NCBI GenBank assembly: GCA_916048095.2 | Contig: OU696579.1 | Location: 9,600,169 to 9,664,168 of the forward strand | Direction of reading: 5' to 3' | Length of the DNA: 64,000 nt | From: Sacculina carcini | Taxonomy: Eukaryota; Arthropoda; Thecostraca; Sacculinidae | Shown here: positions 1-13,318 of the stretch, piece after piece | How the letters are laid out: each line of letters opens with the position of its first letter | How positions within the stretch are numbered: the first letter of the stretch is position 1 | Notes under the pieces: model-generated | The model's database searches: none | What the model saw: the letters and a program-made list of their open reading frames with translations, nothing else | What the model was told of the DNA's origin: nothing | Position numbers and translations under genes: made by a program

Positions 1-594
1 CACTTAGGTAACACTTAGGTAACACTTAGGTAACACTTAGGTAACACTTAGGTAACACTTAGGTAACACTTAGGTAACACTTAGGTAACACTTAGGTAAC
101 ACTTAGGGCACACTTAGGTAACACTTAGGGCACACTTAGGTAACACTTAGGTAACACTTAGGGCACACTTAGGTAACACTTAGGGCACACTTAGGGCACA
201 CTTAGGCAACACTTAGGTAACACTTAGGTAACACTTAGGTAACACTTAGGTAACACTTGGGTAACACTTAGGGCATACTTAGGTAACACTTAGGGCACAC
301 TTAGGTAACACTTAGGGCACACTTAGGTAACACTTAGGTAACACTTAGGTAACACTTAGGTAACACTTAGGTAACACTTAGGTAACACTTAGGTAACACT
401 TAGGTAACACTTAGGTAACACTTAGGGCACACTTAGGTAACACTTAGGGCACACTTAGGTAACACTTAGGTAACACTTAGGGCACACTTAGGTAACACTT
501 AGGGCACACTTAGGTAACACTTAGGGCACACTTAGGGCACACTTAGGTAACACTTAGGTAACACTTAGGTAACACTTAGGTAACACTTAGGTAA

Positions 595-3500
595 CACTTA
601 GGTAACACTTAGGTAACACTTAGGGCATACTTAGGTAACACTTAGGGCACACTTAGGTAACACTTAGGTAACACTTAGGTAACACTTAGGTAACACTTAG
701 GTAACACTTAGGGCACACTTAGGTAACACTTAGGGCACACTTAGGTAACACTTAGGTAACACTTAGGGCACACTTAGGTAACACTTAGGGCACACTTAGG
801 TAACACTTAGGGCACACTTAGGGCACACTTAGGTAACACTTAGGTAACACTTAGGTAACACTTAGGTAACACTTAGGTAACACTTTGGGCACACTTGGGT
901 AACACTTTGGGCACACTTAGGTAACACTTAGGGCACACTTAGGTAACACTTAGGTAATACTTAGGTAACACTTAGGGCACACTTAGGTAACACTTAGGTA
1001 ACACTTAGGTAATACTTAGGTAACACTTAGGGCACACTTAGGTAACACTTAGGTAACTTAGGTAACACTTAGGGCACACTTAGGTAACACTTAGGGCACA
1101 CTTAGGTAACACTTAGGTAACACTTAGGTAACACTTAGGTAACACTTAGGTAACACTTAGGTAACACTTAGGGCATACTTAGGTAACACTTAGGTAACAC
1201 TTAGGTAACTTAGGTAACACTTAGGGCACACTTAGGGCACACTTAGGTAACACTTAGGTAACACTTAGGGCACACTTAGGTAACACTTTGGGCACACTTG
1301 GGTAACACTTTGGGCACACTTAGGTAACACTTAGGGCACACTTAGGTAACACTTAGGTAATACTTAGGTAACACTTAGGGCACACTTAGGTAACACTTAG
1401 GTAACACTTAGGTAATACTTAGGTAACACTTAGGGCACACTTAGGTAACACTTAGGTAACTTAGGTAACACTTAGGGCACACTGAGGTAACACTTAGGGC
1501 ACACTTAGGTAACACTTAGGTAACACTTAGGTAACACTTAGGTAACACTTAGGTAACACTTAGGTAACACTTAGGGCACACTTAGGTAACACTTTGGGCA
1601 CACTTGGGTAACACTTTGGGCACACTTAGGTAACACTTAGGGCACACTTAGGTAACACTTAGGTAACACTTAGGTAACACTTAGGTAACACTTAGGTAAC
1701 TTAGGTAACACTTAGGGCACACTTAGGTAACACTTAGGTAACACTTAGGTAACACTTAGGTAACACTTAGGTAACACTTAGGTAACACTTAGGTAACACT
1801 TAGGTAACACTTAGGTAACACTTAGGTAACACTTAGGTAACACTTAGGGCACACTTAGGTAACACTTAGGGCACACTTAGGTAACACTTAGGTAACACTT
1901 AGGGCACACTTAGGTAACACTTAGGGCACACTTAGGGCACACTTAGGCAACACTTAGGTAACACTTAGGTAACACTTAGGTAACACTTAGGTAACACTTG
2001 GGTAACACTTAGGGCATACTTAGGTAACACTTAGGGCACACTTAGGTAACACTTAGGGCACACTTAGGTAACACTTAGGTAACACTTAGGTAACACTTAG
2101 GTAACACTTAGGTAACACTTAGGTAACACTTAGGTAACACTTAGGTAACACTTAGGTAACACTTAGGGCACACTTAGGTAACACTTAGGGCACACTTAGG
2201 TAACACTTAGGTAACACTTAGGGCACACTTAGGTAACACTTAGGGCACACTTAGGTAACACTTAGGGCACACTTAGGGCACACTTAGGTAACACTTAGGT
2301 AACACTTAGGTAACACTTAGGTAACACTTAGGTAACACTTAGGTAACACTTAGGTAACACTTAGGGCATACTTAGGTAACACTTAGGGCACACTTAGGTA
2401 ACACTTAGGTAACACTTAGGTAACACTTAGGTAACACTTAGGTAACACTTAGGGCACACTTAGGTAACACTTAGGGCACACTTAGGTAACACTTAGGTAA
2501 CACTTAGGGCACACTTAGGTAACACTTAGGGCACACTTAGGTAACACTTAGGGCACACTTAGGGCACACTTAGGCAACACTTAGGTAACACTTAGGTAAC
2601 ACTTAGGTAACACTTAGGTAACACTTGGGTAACACTTAGGGCATACTTAGGTAACACTTAGGTAACACTTAGGTAACTTAGGTAACACTTAGGGCACACT
2701 TAGGGCACACTTAGGTAACACTTAGGTAACACTTAGGGCACACTTAGGTAACACTTAGGTAACACTTAGGTAACACTTAGGTAACACTTAGGGCACACTT
2801 AGGTAACACTTAGGGCACACTTAGGTAACACTTAGGTAACACTTAGGGCACACTTAGGTAACACTTAGGGCACACTTAGGTAACACTTAGGGCACACTTA
2901 GGGCACACTTAGGCAACACTTAGGTAACACTTAGGTAACACTTAGGTAACACTTAGGTAACACTTAGGTAACACTTAGGGCACACTTAGGTAACACTTAG
3001 GGCACACTTAGGTAACACTTAGGTAACACTTAGGGCACACTTAGGTAACACTTAGGGCACACTTAGGGCACACTTAGGCAACACTTAGGTAACACTTAGG
3101 TAACACTTAGGTAACACTTAGGTAACACTTGGGTAACACTTAGGGCATACTTAGGTAACACTTAGGGCACACTTAGGTAACACTTTGGGCACACTTAGGT
3201 AACACTTAGGGCACACTTAGGTAACACTTAGGTAACACTTAGGGCACACTTAGGTAACACTTGGGGCACACTTAGGGCACACTTAGGTAACACTTAGGTA
3301 ACACTTGGGTAACACTTAGGTAACACTTAGGGCACACTTAGGTAACACTTAGGGCACACTTAGGTAACACTTAGGAAACACTTAGGTAACACTTAGGTAA
3401 CACTTAGGTAACTTAGGTAACACTTAGGGCACACTTAGGGCACACTTAGGTAACACTTAGGTAACACTTAGGGCACACTTAGGTAACACTTTGGGCACAC

Positions 3501-6500
3501 TTGGGTAACACTTTGGGCACACTTAGGTAACACTTAGGGCACACTTAGGTAACACTTAGGTAACACTTAGGGCACACTTAGGTAACACTTGGGGCACACT
3601 TAGGGCACACTTAGGTAACACTTAGGTAACACTTAGGTAACACTTAGGGCACACTTAGGTAACACTTAGGGCACACTTAGGGCACACTTAGGTAACACTT
3701 AGGTAACACTTAGGTAAGACTTAGGTAACACTTAGGTAACACTTAGGTAACACTTAGGTAACACTTAGGTAACACTTAGGGCATACTTAGGTAACACTTA
3801 GGGCACACTTAGGTAACACTTAGGGCACACTTAGGTAACACTTTGGGCACACTTGGGTAACACTTTGGGCACACTTAGGTAACACTTAGGGCACACTTAG
3901 GTAACACTTAGGTAACACTTAGGGCACACTTAGGTAACACTTGGGGCACACTTAGGGCACACTTAGGTAACACTTAGGTAACACTTAGGTAACACTTAGG
4001 GCACACTTAGGTAACACTTTGGGCACACTTAGGTAACACTTAGGTAACACTTAGGTAACACTTAGGGCACACTTAGGTAACACTTAGGGCACACTTAGGT
4101 AACACTTAGGTAACACTTAGGGCACACTTAGGTAACACTTAGGGCACACTTAGGGCACACTTAGGCAACACTTAGGTAACACTTAGGTAACACTTAGGTA
4201 ACACTTAGGTAACACTTGGGTAACACTTAGGGCATACTTAGGTAACACTTAGGGCACACTTAGGTAACACTTTGGGCACACTTAGGTAACACTTTGGGCA
4301 CACTTAGGTAACACTTAGGGCACACTTAGGTAACACTTAGGTAACACTTAGGGCACACTTAGGTAACACTTGGGGCACACTTAGGGCACACTTAGGTAAC
4401 ACTTAGGTAACACTTGGGTAACACTTAGGTAACACTTAGGGCACACTTAGGTAACACTTAGGGCACACTTAGGTAACACTTAGGAAACACTTAGGTAACA
4501 CTTAGGTAACACTTAGGTAACTTAGGTAACACTTAGGGCACACTTAGGGCACACTTAGGTAACACTTAGGTAACACTTAGGGCACACTTAGGTAACACTT
4601 TGGGCACACTTGGGTAACACTTTGGGCACACTTAGGTAACACTTAGGGCACACTTAGGTAACACTTAGGTAACACTTAGGGCACACTTAGGTAACACTTG
4701 GGGCACACTTAGGGCACACTTAGGTAACACTTAGGTAACACTTAGGTAACACTTAGGGCACACTTAGGTAACACTTAGGGCACACTTAGGGCACACTTAG
4801 GTAACACTTAGGTAACACTTAGGTAAGACTTAGGTAACACTTAGGTAACACTTAGGTAACACTTAGGTAACACTTAGGTAACACTTAGGGCATACTTAGG
4901 TAACACTTAGGGCACACTTAGGTAACACTTAGGGCACACTTAGGTAACACTTTGGGCACACTTGGGTAACACTTTGGGCACACTTAGGTAACACTTAGGG
5001 CACACTTAGGTAACACTTAGGTAACACTTAGGGCACACTTAGGTAACACTTGGGGCACACTTAGGGCACACTTAAGTAACACTTAGGTAACACTTAGGTA
5101 ACACTTAGGGCACACTTAGGTAACACTTTGGGCACACTTAGGTAACACTTTGGGCACACTTAGGTAACACTTAGGGCACACTTAGGTAACACTTAGGTAA
5201 CACTTAGGTAACACTTAGGTAACACTTAGGTAACTTAGGTAACACTTAGGGCACACTTAGGTAACACTTAGGGCACACTTAGGTAACACTTAGGTAACAC
5301 TTAGGTAACACTTAGGTAACACTTAGGTAACACTTAGGTAACACTTAGGTAACACTTAGGTAACACTTAGGTAACACTTAGGGCACACTTAGGTAACACT
5401 TAGGGCACACTTAGGTAACACTTAGGTAACACTTAGGGCACACTTAGGTAACACTTAGGGCACACTTAGGTAACACTTAGGGCACACTTAGGGCACACTT
5501 AGGTAACACTTAGGTAACACTTAGGTAACACTTAGGTAACACTTAGGTAACACTTAGGTAACACTTAGGGCATACTTAGGTAACACTTAGGGCACACTTA
5601 GGTAACACTTAGGGCACACTTAGGTAACACTTTGGGCACACATGGGTAACACTTTGGGCACACTTAGGTAACACTTAGGGCACACTTAGGGCACACTTAG
5701 CTAACACTTAGGTAACACTTAGGTAACACTTAGGTAACACTTAGGTAACACTTAGGTAACACTTAGGTAACACTTAGGTAACACTTAGGTAACACTTAGG
5801 TAACACTTAGGTAACACTTAGGTAACACTTAGGGCACACTTAGGTAACACTTAGGGCACACTTAGGTAACACTTAGGTAACACTTAGGTAACAATTAGGT
5901 AACACTTAGGTAACACTTAGGTAACACTTAGGTAACACTTAGGTAACACTTAGGGCACACTTAGGTAACACTTAGGGCACACTTAGGTAACACTTAGGTA
6001 ACACTTAGGGCACACTTAGGTAACACTTAGGGCACACTTAGGTAACACTTAGAGCACACTTAGGGCACACTTAGGTAACACTTAGGTAACACTTAGGTAA
6101 CACTTAGGTAACACTTAGGTAACACTTGGGTAACACTTAGGGCATACTTAGGTAACACTTAGGGCACACTTAGGTAACACTTAGGGCACACTTAGGTAAC
6201 ACTTAGGTAACACTTAGGGCACACTTAGGTAACACTTAGGGCACACTTAGGTAACACTTAGGGCACACTTAGGGCACACTTAGGTAACACTTAGGTAACA
6301 CTTAGGTAACACTTAGGTAACACTTAGGTAACACTTAGGTAACACTTAGGGCATACTTAGGTAACACTTAGGGCACACTTAGGTAACACTTAGGGCACAC
6401 TTAGGTAACACTTTGGGCACACATGGGTAACACTTTGGGCACACTTAGGTAACACTTAGGGCACACTTAGGGCACACTTAGCTAACACTTAGGTAACACT

Positions 6501-6956
6501 TAGGTAACACTTAGGTAACACTTAGGTAACACTTAGGTAACACTTAGGTAACACTTAGGTAACACTTAGGTAACACTTAGGTAACACTTAGGGCACACTT
6601 AGGTAACACTTAGGGCACACTTAGGTAACACTTAGGTAACACTTAGGTAACAATTAGGTAACACTTAGGTAACACTTAGGGCACACTTAGGTAACACTTA
6701 GGGCACACTTAGGTAACACTTAGGTAACACTTAGGGCACACTTAGGTAACACTTAGGGCACACTTAGGTAACACTTAGGGCACACTTAGGGCACACTTAG
6801 GCAACACTTAGGTAACACTTAGGTAACACTTAGGTAACACTTAGGTAACACTTGGGTAACACTTAGGGCATACTTAGGTAACACTTAGGTAACACTTAGG
6901 TAACTTAGGTAACACTTAGGGCACACTTAGGGCACACTTAGGTAACACTTAGGTAA
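595..6956 (+). repeat. 6362-bp higher-order repeat, copy 1
   Basis: First copy of a large direct tandem duplication inside the satellite. Marker units recur exactly 6362 bp downstream: TACTTAGG units whose first T is at 628, 1176, 2017, 2369, 2644, 3148, 3784 and 6871 pair with 6990, 7538, 8379, 8731, 9006, 9510, 10146 and 13233; CACTGAGGTAA at 1480 pairs with 7842; CACATGGGTAA at 5639 and 6420 pairs with 12001 and 12782. The stretches I compared base by base were identical apart from one change (T in the unit at 1077, G in the unit at 7439). The boundary is uncertain within roughly 572-602 because both sides are homologous there. Confidence 0.88.
5069..6661 (+). repeat. Marked 1.6-kb domain, copy 1
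   Basis: Defined by rare units in fixed order: CACTTAAGTAA (5069), CACATGGGTAA (5639), CACTTAGCTAA (5694), CAATTAGGTAA (5892), CACTTAGAGCA (6046), CACATGGGTAA again (6420), CACTTAGCTAA (6475) and CAATTAGGTAA (6651). The two CACATGGGTAA units are 781 bp (71 units) apart, so the domain contains an internal partial duplication, with CACTTAGAGCA found only between them. Length is 1593 bp: 144 full units and one 9-bp unit. Confidence 0.9.
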
Positions 6957-9900
6957 CACTTAGGTAACACTTAGGTAACACTTAGGGCATACTTAGGTAA
7001 CACTTAGGGCACACTTAGGTAACACTTAGGTAACACTTAGGTAACACTTAGGTAACACTTAGGTAACACTTAGGGCACACTTAGGTAACACTTAGGGCAC
7101 ACTTAGGTAACACTTAGGTAACACTTAGGGCACACTTAGGTAACACTTAGGGCACACTTAGGTAACACTTAGGGCACACTTAGGGCACACTTAGGTAACA
7201 CTTAGGTAACACTTAGGTAACACTTAGGTAACACTTAGGTAACACTTTGGGCACACTTGGGTAACACTTTGGGCACACTTAGGTAACACTTAGGGCACAC
7301 TTAGGTAACACTTAGGTAATACTTAGGTAACACTTAGGGCACACTTAGGTAACACTTAGGTAACACTTAGGTAATACTTAGGTAACACTTAGGGCACACT
7401 TAGGTAACACTTAGGTAACTTAGGTAACACTTAGGGCACACTGAGGTAACACTTAGGGCACACTTAGGTAACACTTAGGTAACACTTAGGTAACACTTAG
7501 GTAACACTTAGGTAACACTTAGGTAACACTTAGGGCATACTTAGGTAACACTTAGGTAACACTTAGGTAACTTAGGTAACACTTAGGGCACACTTAGGGC
7601 ACACTTAGGTAACACTTAGGTAACACTTAGGGCACACTTAGGTAACACTTTGGGCACACTTGGGTAACACTTTGGGCACACTTAGGTAACACTTAGGGCA
7701 CACTTAGGTAACACTTAGGTAATACTTAGGTAACACTTAGGGCACACTTAGGTAACACTTAGGTAACACTTAGGTAATACTTAGGTAACACTTAGGGCAC
7801 ACTTAGGTAACACTTAGGTAACTTAGGTAACACTTAGGGCACACTGAGGTAACACTTAGGGCACACTTAGGTAACACTTAGGTAACACTTAGGTAACACT
7901 TAGGTAACACTTAGGTAACACTTAGGTAACACTTAGGGCACACTTAGGTAACACTTTGGGCACACTTGGGTAACACTTTGGGCACACTTAGGTAACACTT
8001 AGGGCACACTTAGGTAACACTTAGGTAACACTTAGGTAACACTTAGGTAACACTTAGGTAACTTAGGTAACACTTAGGGCACACTTAGGTAACACTTAGG
8101 TAACACTTAGGTAACACTTAGGTAACACTTAGGTAACACTTAGGTAACACTTAGGTAACACTTAGGTAACACTTAGGTAACACTTAGGTAACACTTAGGT
8201 AACACTTAGGGCACACTTAGGTAACACTTAGGGCACACTTAGGTAACACTTAGGTAACACTTAGGGCACACTTAGGTAACACTTAGGGCACACTTAGGGC
8301 ACACTTAGGCAACACTTAGGTAACACTTAGGTAACACTTAGGTAACACTTAGGTAACACTTGGGTAACACTTAGGGCATACTTAGGTAACACTTAGGGCA
8401 CACTTAGGTAACACTTAGGGCACACTTAGGTAACACTTAGGTAACACTTAGGTAACACTTAGGTAACACTTAGGTAACACTTAGGTAACACTTAGGTAAC
8501 ACTTAGGTAACACTTAGGTAACACTTAGGGCACACTTAGGTAACACTTAGGGCACACTTAGGTAACACTTAGGTAACACTTAGGGCACACTTAGGTAACA
8601 CTTAGGGCACACTTAGGTAACACTTAGGGCACACTTAGGGCACACTTAGGTAACACTTAGGTAACACTTAGGTAACACTTAGGTAACACTTAGGTAACAC
8701 TTAGGTAACACTTAGGTAACACTTAGGGCATACTTAGGTAACACTTAGGGCACACTTAGGTAACACTTAGGTAACACTTAGGTAACACTTAGGTAACACT
8801 TAGGTAACACTTAGGGCACACTTAGGTAACACTTAGGGCACACTTAGGTAACACTTAGGTAACACTTAGGGCACACTTAGGTAACACTTAGGGCACACTT
8901 AGGTAACACTTAGGGCACACTTAGGGCACACTTAGGCAACACTTAGGTAACACTTAGGTAACACTTAGGTAACACTTAGGTAACACTTGGGTAACACTTA
9001 GGGCATACTTAGGTAACACTTAGGTAACACTTAGGTAACTTAGGTAACACTTAGGGCACACTTAGGGCACACTTAGGTAACACTTAGGTAACACTTAGGG
9101 CACACTTAGGTAACACTTAGGTAACACTTAGGTAACACTTAGGTAACACTTAGGGCACACTTAGGTAACACTTAGGGCACACTTAGGTAACACTTAGGTA
9201 ACACTTAGGGCACACTTAGGTAACACTTAGGGCACACTTAGGTAACACTTAGGGCACACTTAGGGCACACTTAGGCAACACTTAGGTAACACTTAGGTAA
9301 CACTTAGGTAACACTTAGGTAACACTTAGGTAACACTTAGGGCACACTTAGGTAACACTTAGGGCACACTTAGGTAACACTTAGGTAACACTTAGGGCAC
9401 ACTTAGGTAACACTTAGGGCACACTTAGGGCACACTTAGGCAACACTTAGGTAACACTTAGGTAACACTTAGGTAACACTTAGGTAACACTTGGGTAACA
9501 CTTAGGGCATACTTAGGTAACACTTAGGGCACACTTAGGTAACACTTTGGGCACACTTAGGTAACACTTAGGGCACACTTAGGTAACACTTAGGTAACAC
9601 TTAGGGCACACTTAGGTAACACTTGGGGCACACTTAGGGCACACTTAGGTAACACTTAGGTAACACTTGGGTAACACTTAGGTAACACTTAGGGCACACT
9701 TAGGTAACACTTAGGGCACACTTAGGTAACACTTAGGAAACACTTAGGTAACACTTAGGTAACACTTAGGTAACTTAGGTAACACTTAGGGCACACTTAG
9801 GGCACACTTAGGTAACACTTAGGTAACACTTAGGGCACACTTAGGTAACACTTTGGGCACACTTGGGTAACACTTTGGGCACACTTAGGTAACACTTAGG

Positions 9901-12900
9901 GCACACTTAGGTAACACTTAGGTAACACTTAGGGCACACTTAGGTAACACTTGGGGCACACTTAGGGCACACTTAGGTAACACTTAGGTAACACTTAGGT
10001 AACACTTAGGGCACACTTAGGTAACACTTAGGGCACACTTAGGGCACACTTAGGTAACACTTAGGTAACACTTAGGTAAGACTTAGGTAACACTTAGGTA
10101 ACACTTAGGTAACACTTAGGTAACACTTAGGTAACACTTAGGGCATACTTAGGTAACACTTAGGGCACACTTAGGTAACACTTAGGGCACACTTAGGTAA
10201 CACTTTGGGCACACTTGGGTAACACTTTGGGCACACTTAGGTAACACTTAGGGCACACTTAGGTAACACTTAGGTAACACTTAGGGCACACTTAGGTAAC
10301 ACTTGGGGCACACTTAGGGCACACTTAGGTAACACTTAGGTAACACTTAGGTAACACTTAGGGCACACTTAGGTAACACTTTGGGCACACTTAGGTAACA
10401 CTTAGGTAACACTTAGGTAACACTTAGGGCACACTTAGGTAACACTTAGGGCACACTTAGGTAACACTTAGGTAACACTTAGGGCACACTTAGGTAACAC
10501 TTAGGGCACACTTAGGGCACACTTAGGCAACACTTAGGTAACACTTAGGTAACACTTAGGTAACACTTAGGTAACACTTGGGTAACACTTAGGGCATACT
10601 TAGGTAACACTTAGGGCACACTTAGGTAACACTTTGGGCACACTTAGGTAACACTTTGGGCACACTTAGGTAACACTTAGGGCACACTTAGGTAACACTT
10701 AGGTAACACTTAGGGCACACTTAGGTAACACTTGGGGCACACTTAGGGCACACTTAGGTAACACTTAGGTAACACTTGGGTAACACTTAGGTAACACTTA
10801 GGGCACACTTAGGTAACACTTAGGGCACACTTAGGTAACACTTAGGAAACACTTAGGTAACACTTAGGTAACACTTAGGTAACTTAGGTAACACTTAGGG
10901 CACACTTAGGGCACACTTAGGTAACACTTAGGTAACACTTAGGGCACACTTAGGTAACACTTTGGGCACACTTGGGTAACACTTTGGGCACACTTAGGTA
11001 ACACTTAGGGCACACTTAGGTAACACTTAGGTAACACTTAGGGCACACTTAGGTAACACTTGGGGCACACTTAGGGCACACTTAGGTAACACTTAGGTAA
11101 CACTTAGGTAACACTTAGGGCACACTTAGGTAACACTTAGGGCACACTTAGGGCACACTTAGGTAACACTTAGGTAACACTTAGGTAAGACTTAGGTAAC
11201 ACTTAGGTAACACTTAGGTAACACTTAGGTAACACTTAGGTAACACTTAGGGCATACTTAGGTAACACTTAGGGCACACTTAGGTAACACTTAGGGCACA
11301 CTTAGGTAACACTTTGGGCACACTTGGGTAACACTTTGGGCACACTTAGGTAACACTTAGGGCACACTTAGGTAACACTTAGGTAACACTTAGGGCACAC
11401 TTAGGTAACACTTGGGGCACACTTAGGGCACACTTAAGTAACACTTAGGTAACACTTAGGTAACACTTAGGGCACACTTAGGTAACACTTTGGGCACACT
11501 TAGGTAACACTTTGGGCACACTTAGGTAACACTTAGGGCACACTTAGGTAACACTTAGGTAACACTTAGGTAACACTTAGGTAACACTTAGGTAACTTAG
11601 GTAACACTTAGGGCACACTTAGGTAACACTTAGGGCACACTTAGGTAACACTTAGGTAACACTTAGGTAACACTTAGGTAACACTTAGGTAACACTTAGG
11701 TAACACTTAGGTAACACTTAGGTAACACTTAGGTAACACTTAGGGCACACTTAGGTAACACTTAGGGCACACTTAGGTAACACTTAGGTAACACTTAGGG
11801 CACACTTAGGTAACACTTAGGGCACACTTAGGTAACACTTAGGGCACACTTAGGGCACACTTAGGTAACACTTAGGTAACACTTAGGTAACACTTAGGTA
11901 ACACTTAGGTAACACTTAGGTAACACTTAGGGCATACTTAGGTAACACTTAGGGCACACTTAGGTAACACTTAGGGCACACTTAGGTAACACTTTGGGCA
12001 CACATGGGTAACACTTTGGGCACACTTAGGTAACACTTAGGGCACACTTAGGGCACACTTAGCTAACACTTAGGTAACACTTAGGTAACACTTAGGTAAC
12101 ACTTAGGTAACACTTAGGTAACACTTAGGTAACACTTAGGTAACACTTAGGTAACACTTAGGTAACACTTAGGTAACACTTAGGTAACACTTAGGGCACA
12201 CTTAGGTAACACTTAGGGCACACTTAGGTAACACTTAGGTAACACTTAGGTAACAATTAGGTAACACTTAGGTAACACTTAGGTAACACTTAGGTAACAC
12301 TTAGGTAACACTTAGGGCACACTTAGGTAACACTTAGGGCACACTTAGGTAACACTTAGGTAACACTTAGGGCACACTTAGGTAACACTTAGGGCACACT
12401 TAGGTAACACTTAGAGCACACTTAGGGCACACTTAGGTAACACTTAGGTAACACTTAGGTAACACTTAGGTAACACTTAGGTAACACTTGGGTAACACTT
12501 AGGGCATACTTAGGTAACACTTAGGGCACACTTAGGTAACACTTAGGGCACACTTAGGTAACACTTAGGTAACACTTAGGGCACACTTAGGTAACACTTA
12601 GGGCACACTTAGGTAACACTTAGGGCACACTTAGGGCACACTTAGGTAACACTTAGGTAACACTTAGGTAACACTTAGGTAACACTTAGGTAACACTTAG
12701 GTAACACTTAGGGCATACTTAGGTAACACTTAGGGCACACTTAGGTAACACTTAGGGCACACTTAGGTAACACTTTGGGCACACATGGGTAACACTTTGG
12801 GCACACTTAGGTAACACTTAGGGCACACTTAGGGCACACTTAGCTAACACTTAGGTAACACTTAGGTAACACTTAGGTAACACTTAGGTAACACTTAGGT

Positions 12901-13318
12901 AACACTTAGGTAACACTTAGGTAACACTTAGGTAACACTTAGGTAACACTTAGGGCACACTTAGGTAACACTTAGGGCACACTTAGGTAACACTTAGGTA
13001 ACACTTAGGTAACAATTAGGTAACACTTAGGTAACACTTAGGGCACACTTAGGTAACACTTAGGGCACACTTAGGTAACACTTAGGTAACACTTAGGGCA
13101 CACTTAGGTAACACTTAGGGCACACTTAGGTAACACTTAGGGCACACTTAGGGCACACTTAGGCAACACTTAGGTAACACTTAGGTAACACTTAGGTAAC
13201 ACTTAGGTAACACTTGGGTAACACTTAGGGCATACTTAGGTAACACTTAGGTAACACTTAGGTAACTTAGGTAACACTTAGGGCACACTTAGGGCACACT
13301 TAGGTAACACTTAGGTAA
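6957..13318 (+). repeat. 6362-bp higher-order repeat, copy 2
   Basis: Second, abutting copy of the 6362-bp block. The match to copy 1 ends at about 13326, where the sequence turns to a GCA unit while copy 1 continues into copy 2, so exactly two copies are present at this period. The constant offset over the whole length means no net unit gain or loss since duplication, so the event is younger than the other large duplications here. The one base difference noted (CACTGAGGTAA at 7439) is specific to this copy at this shift. Confidence 0.88.
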
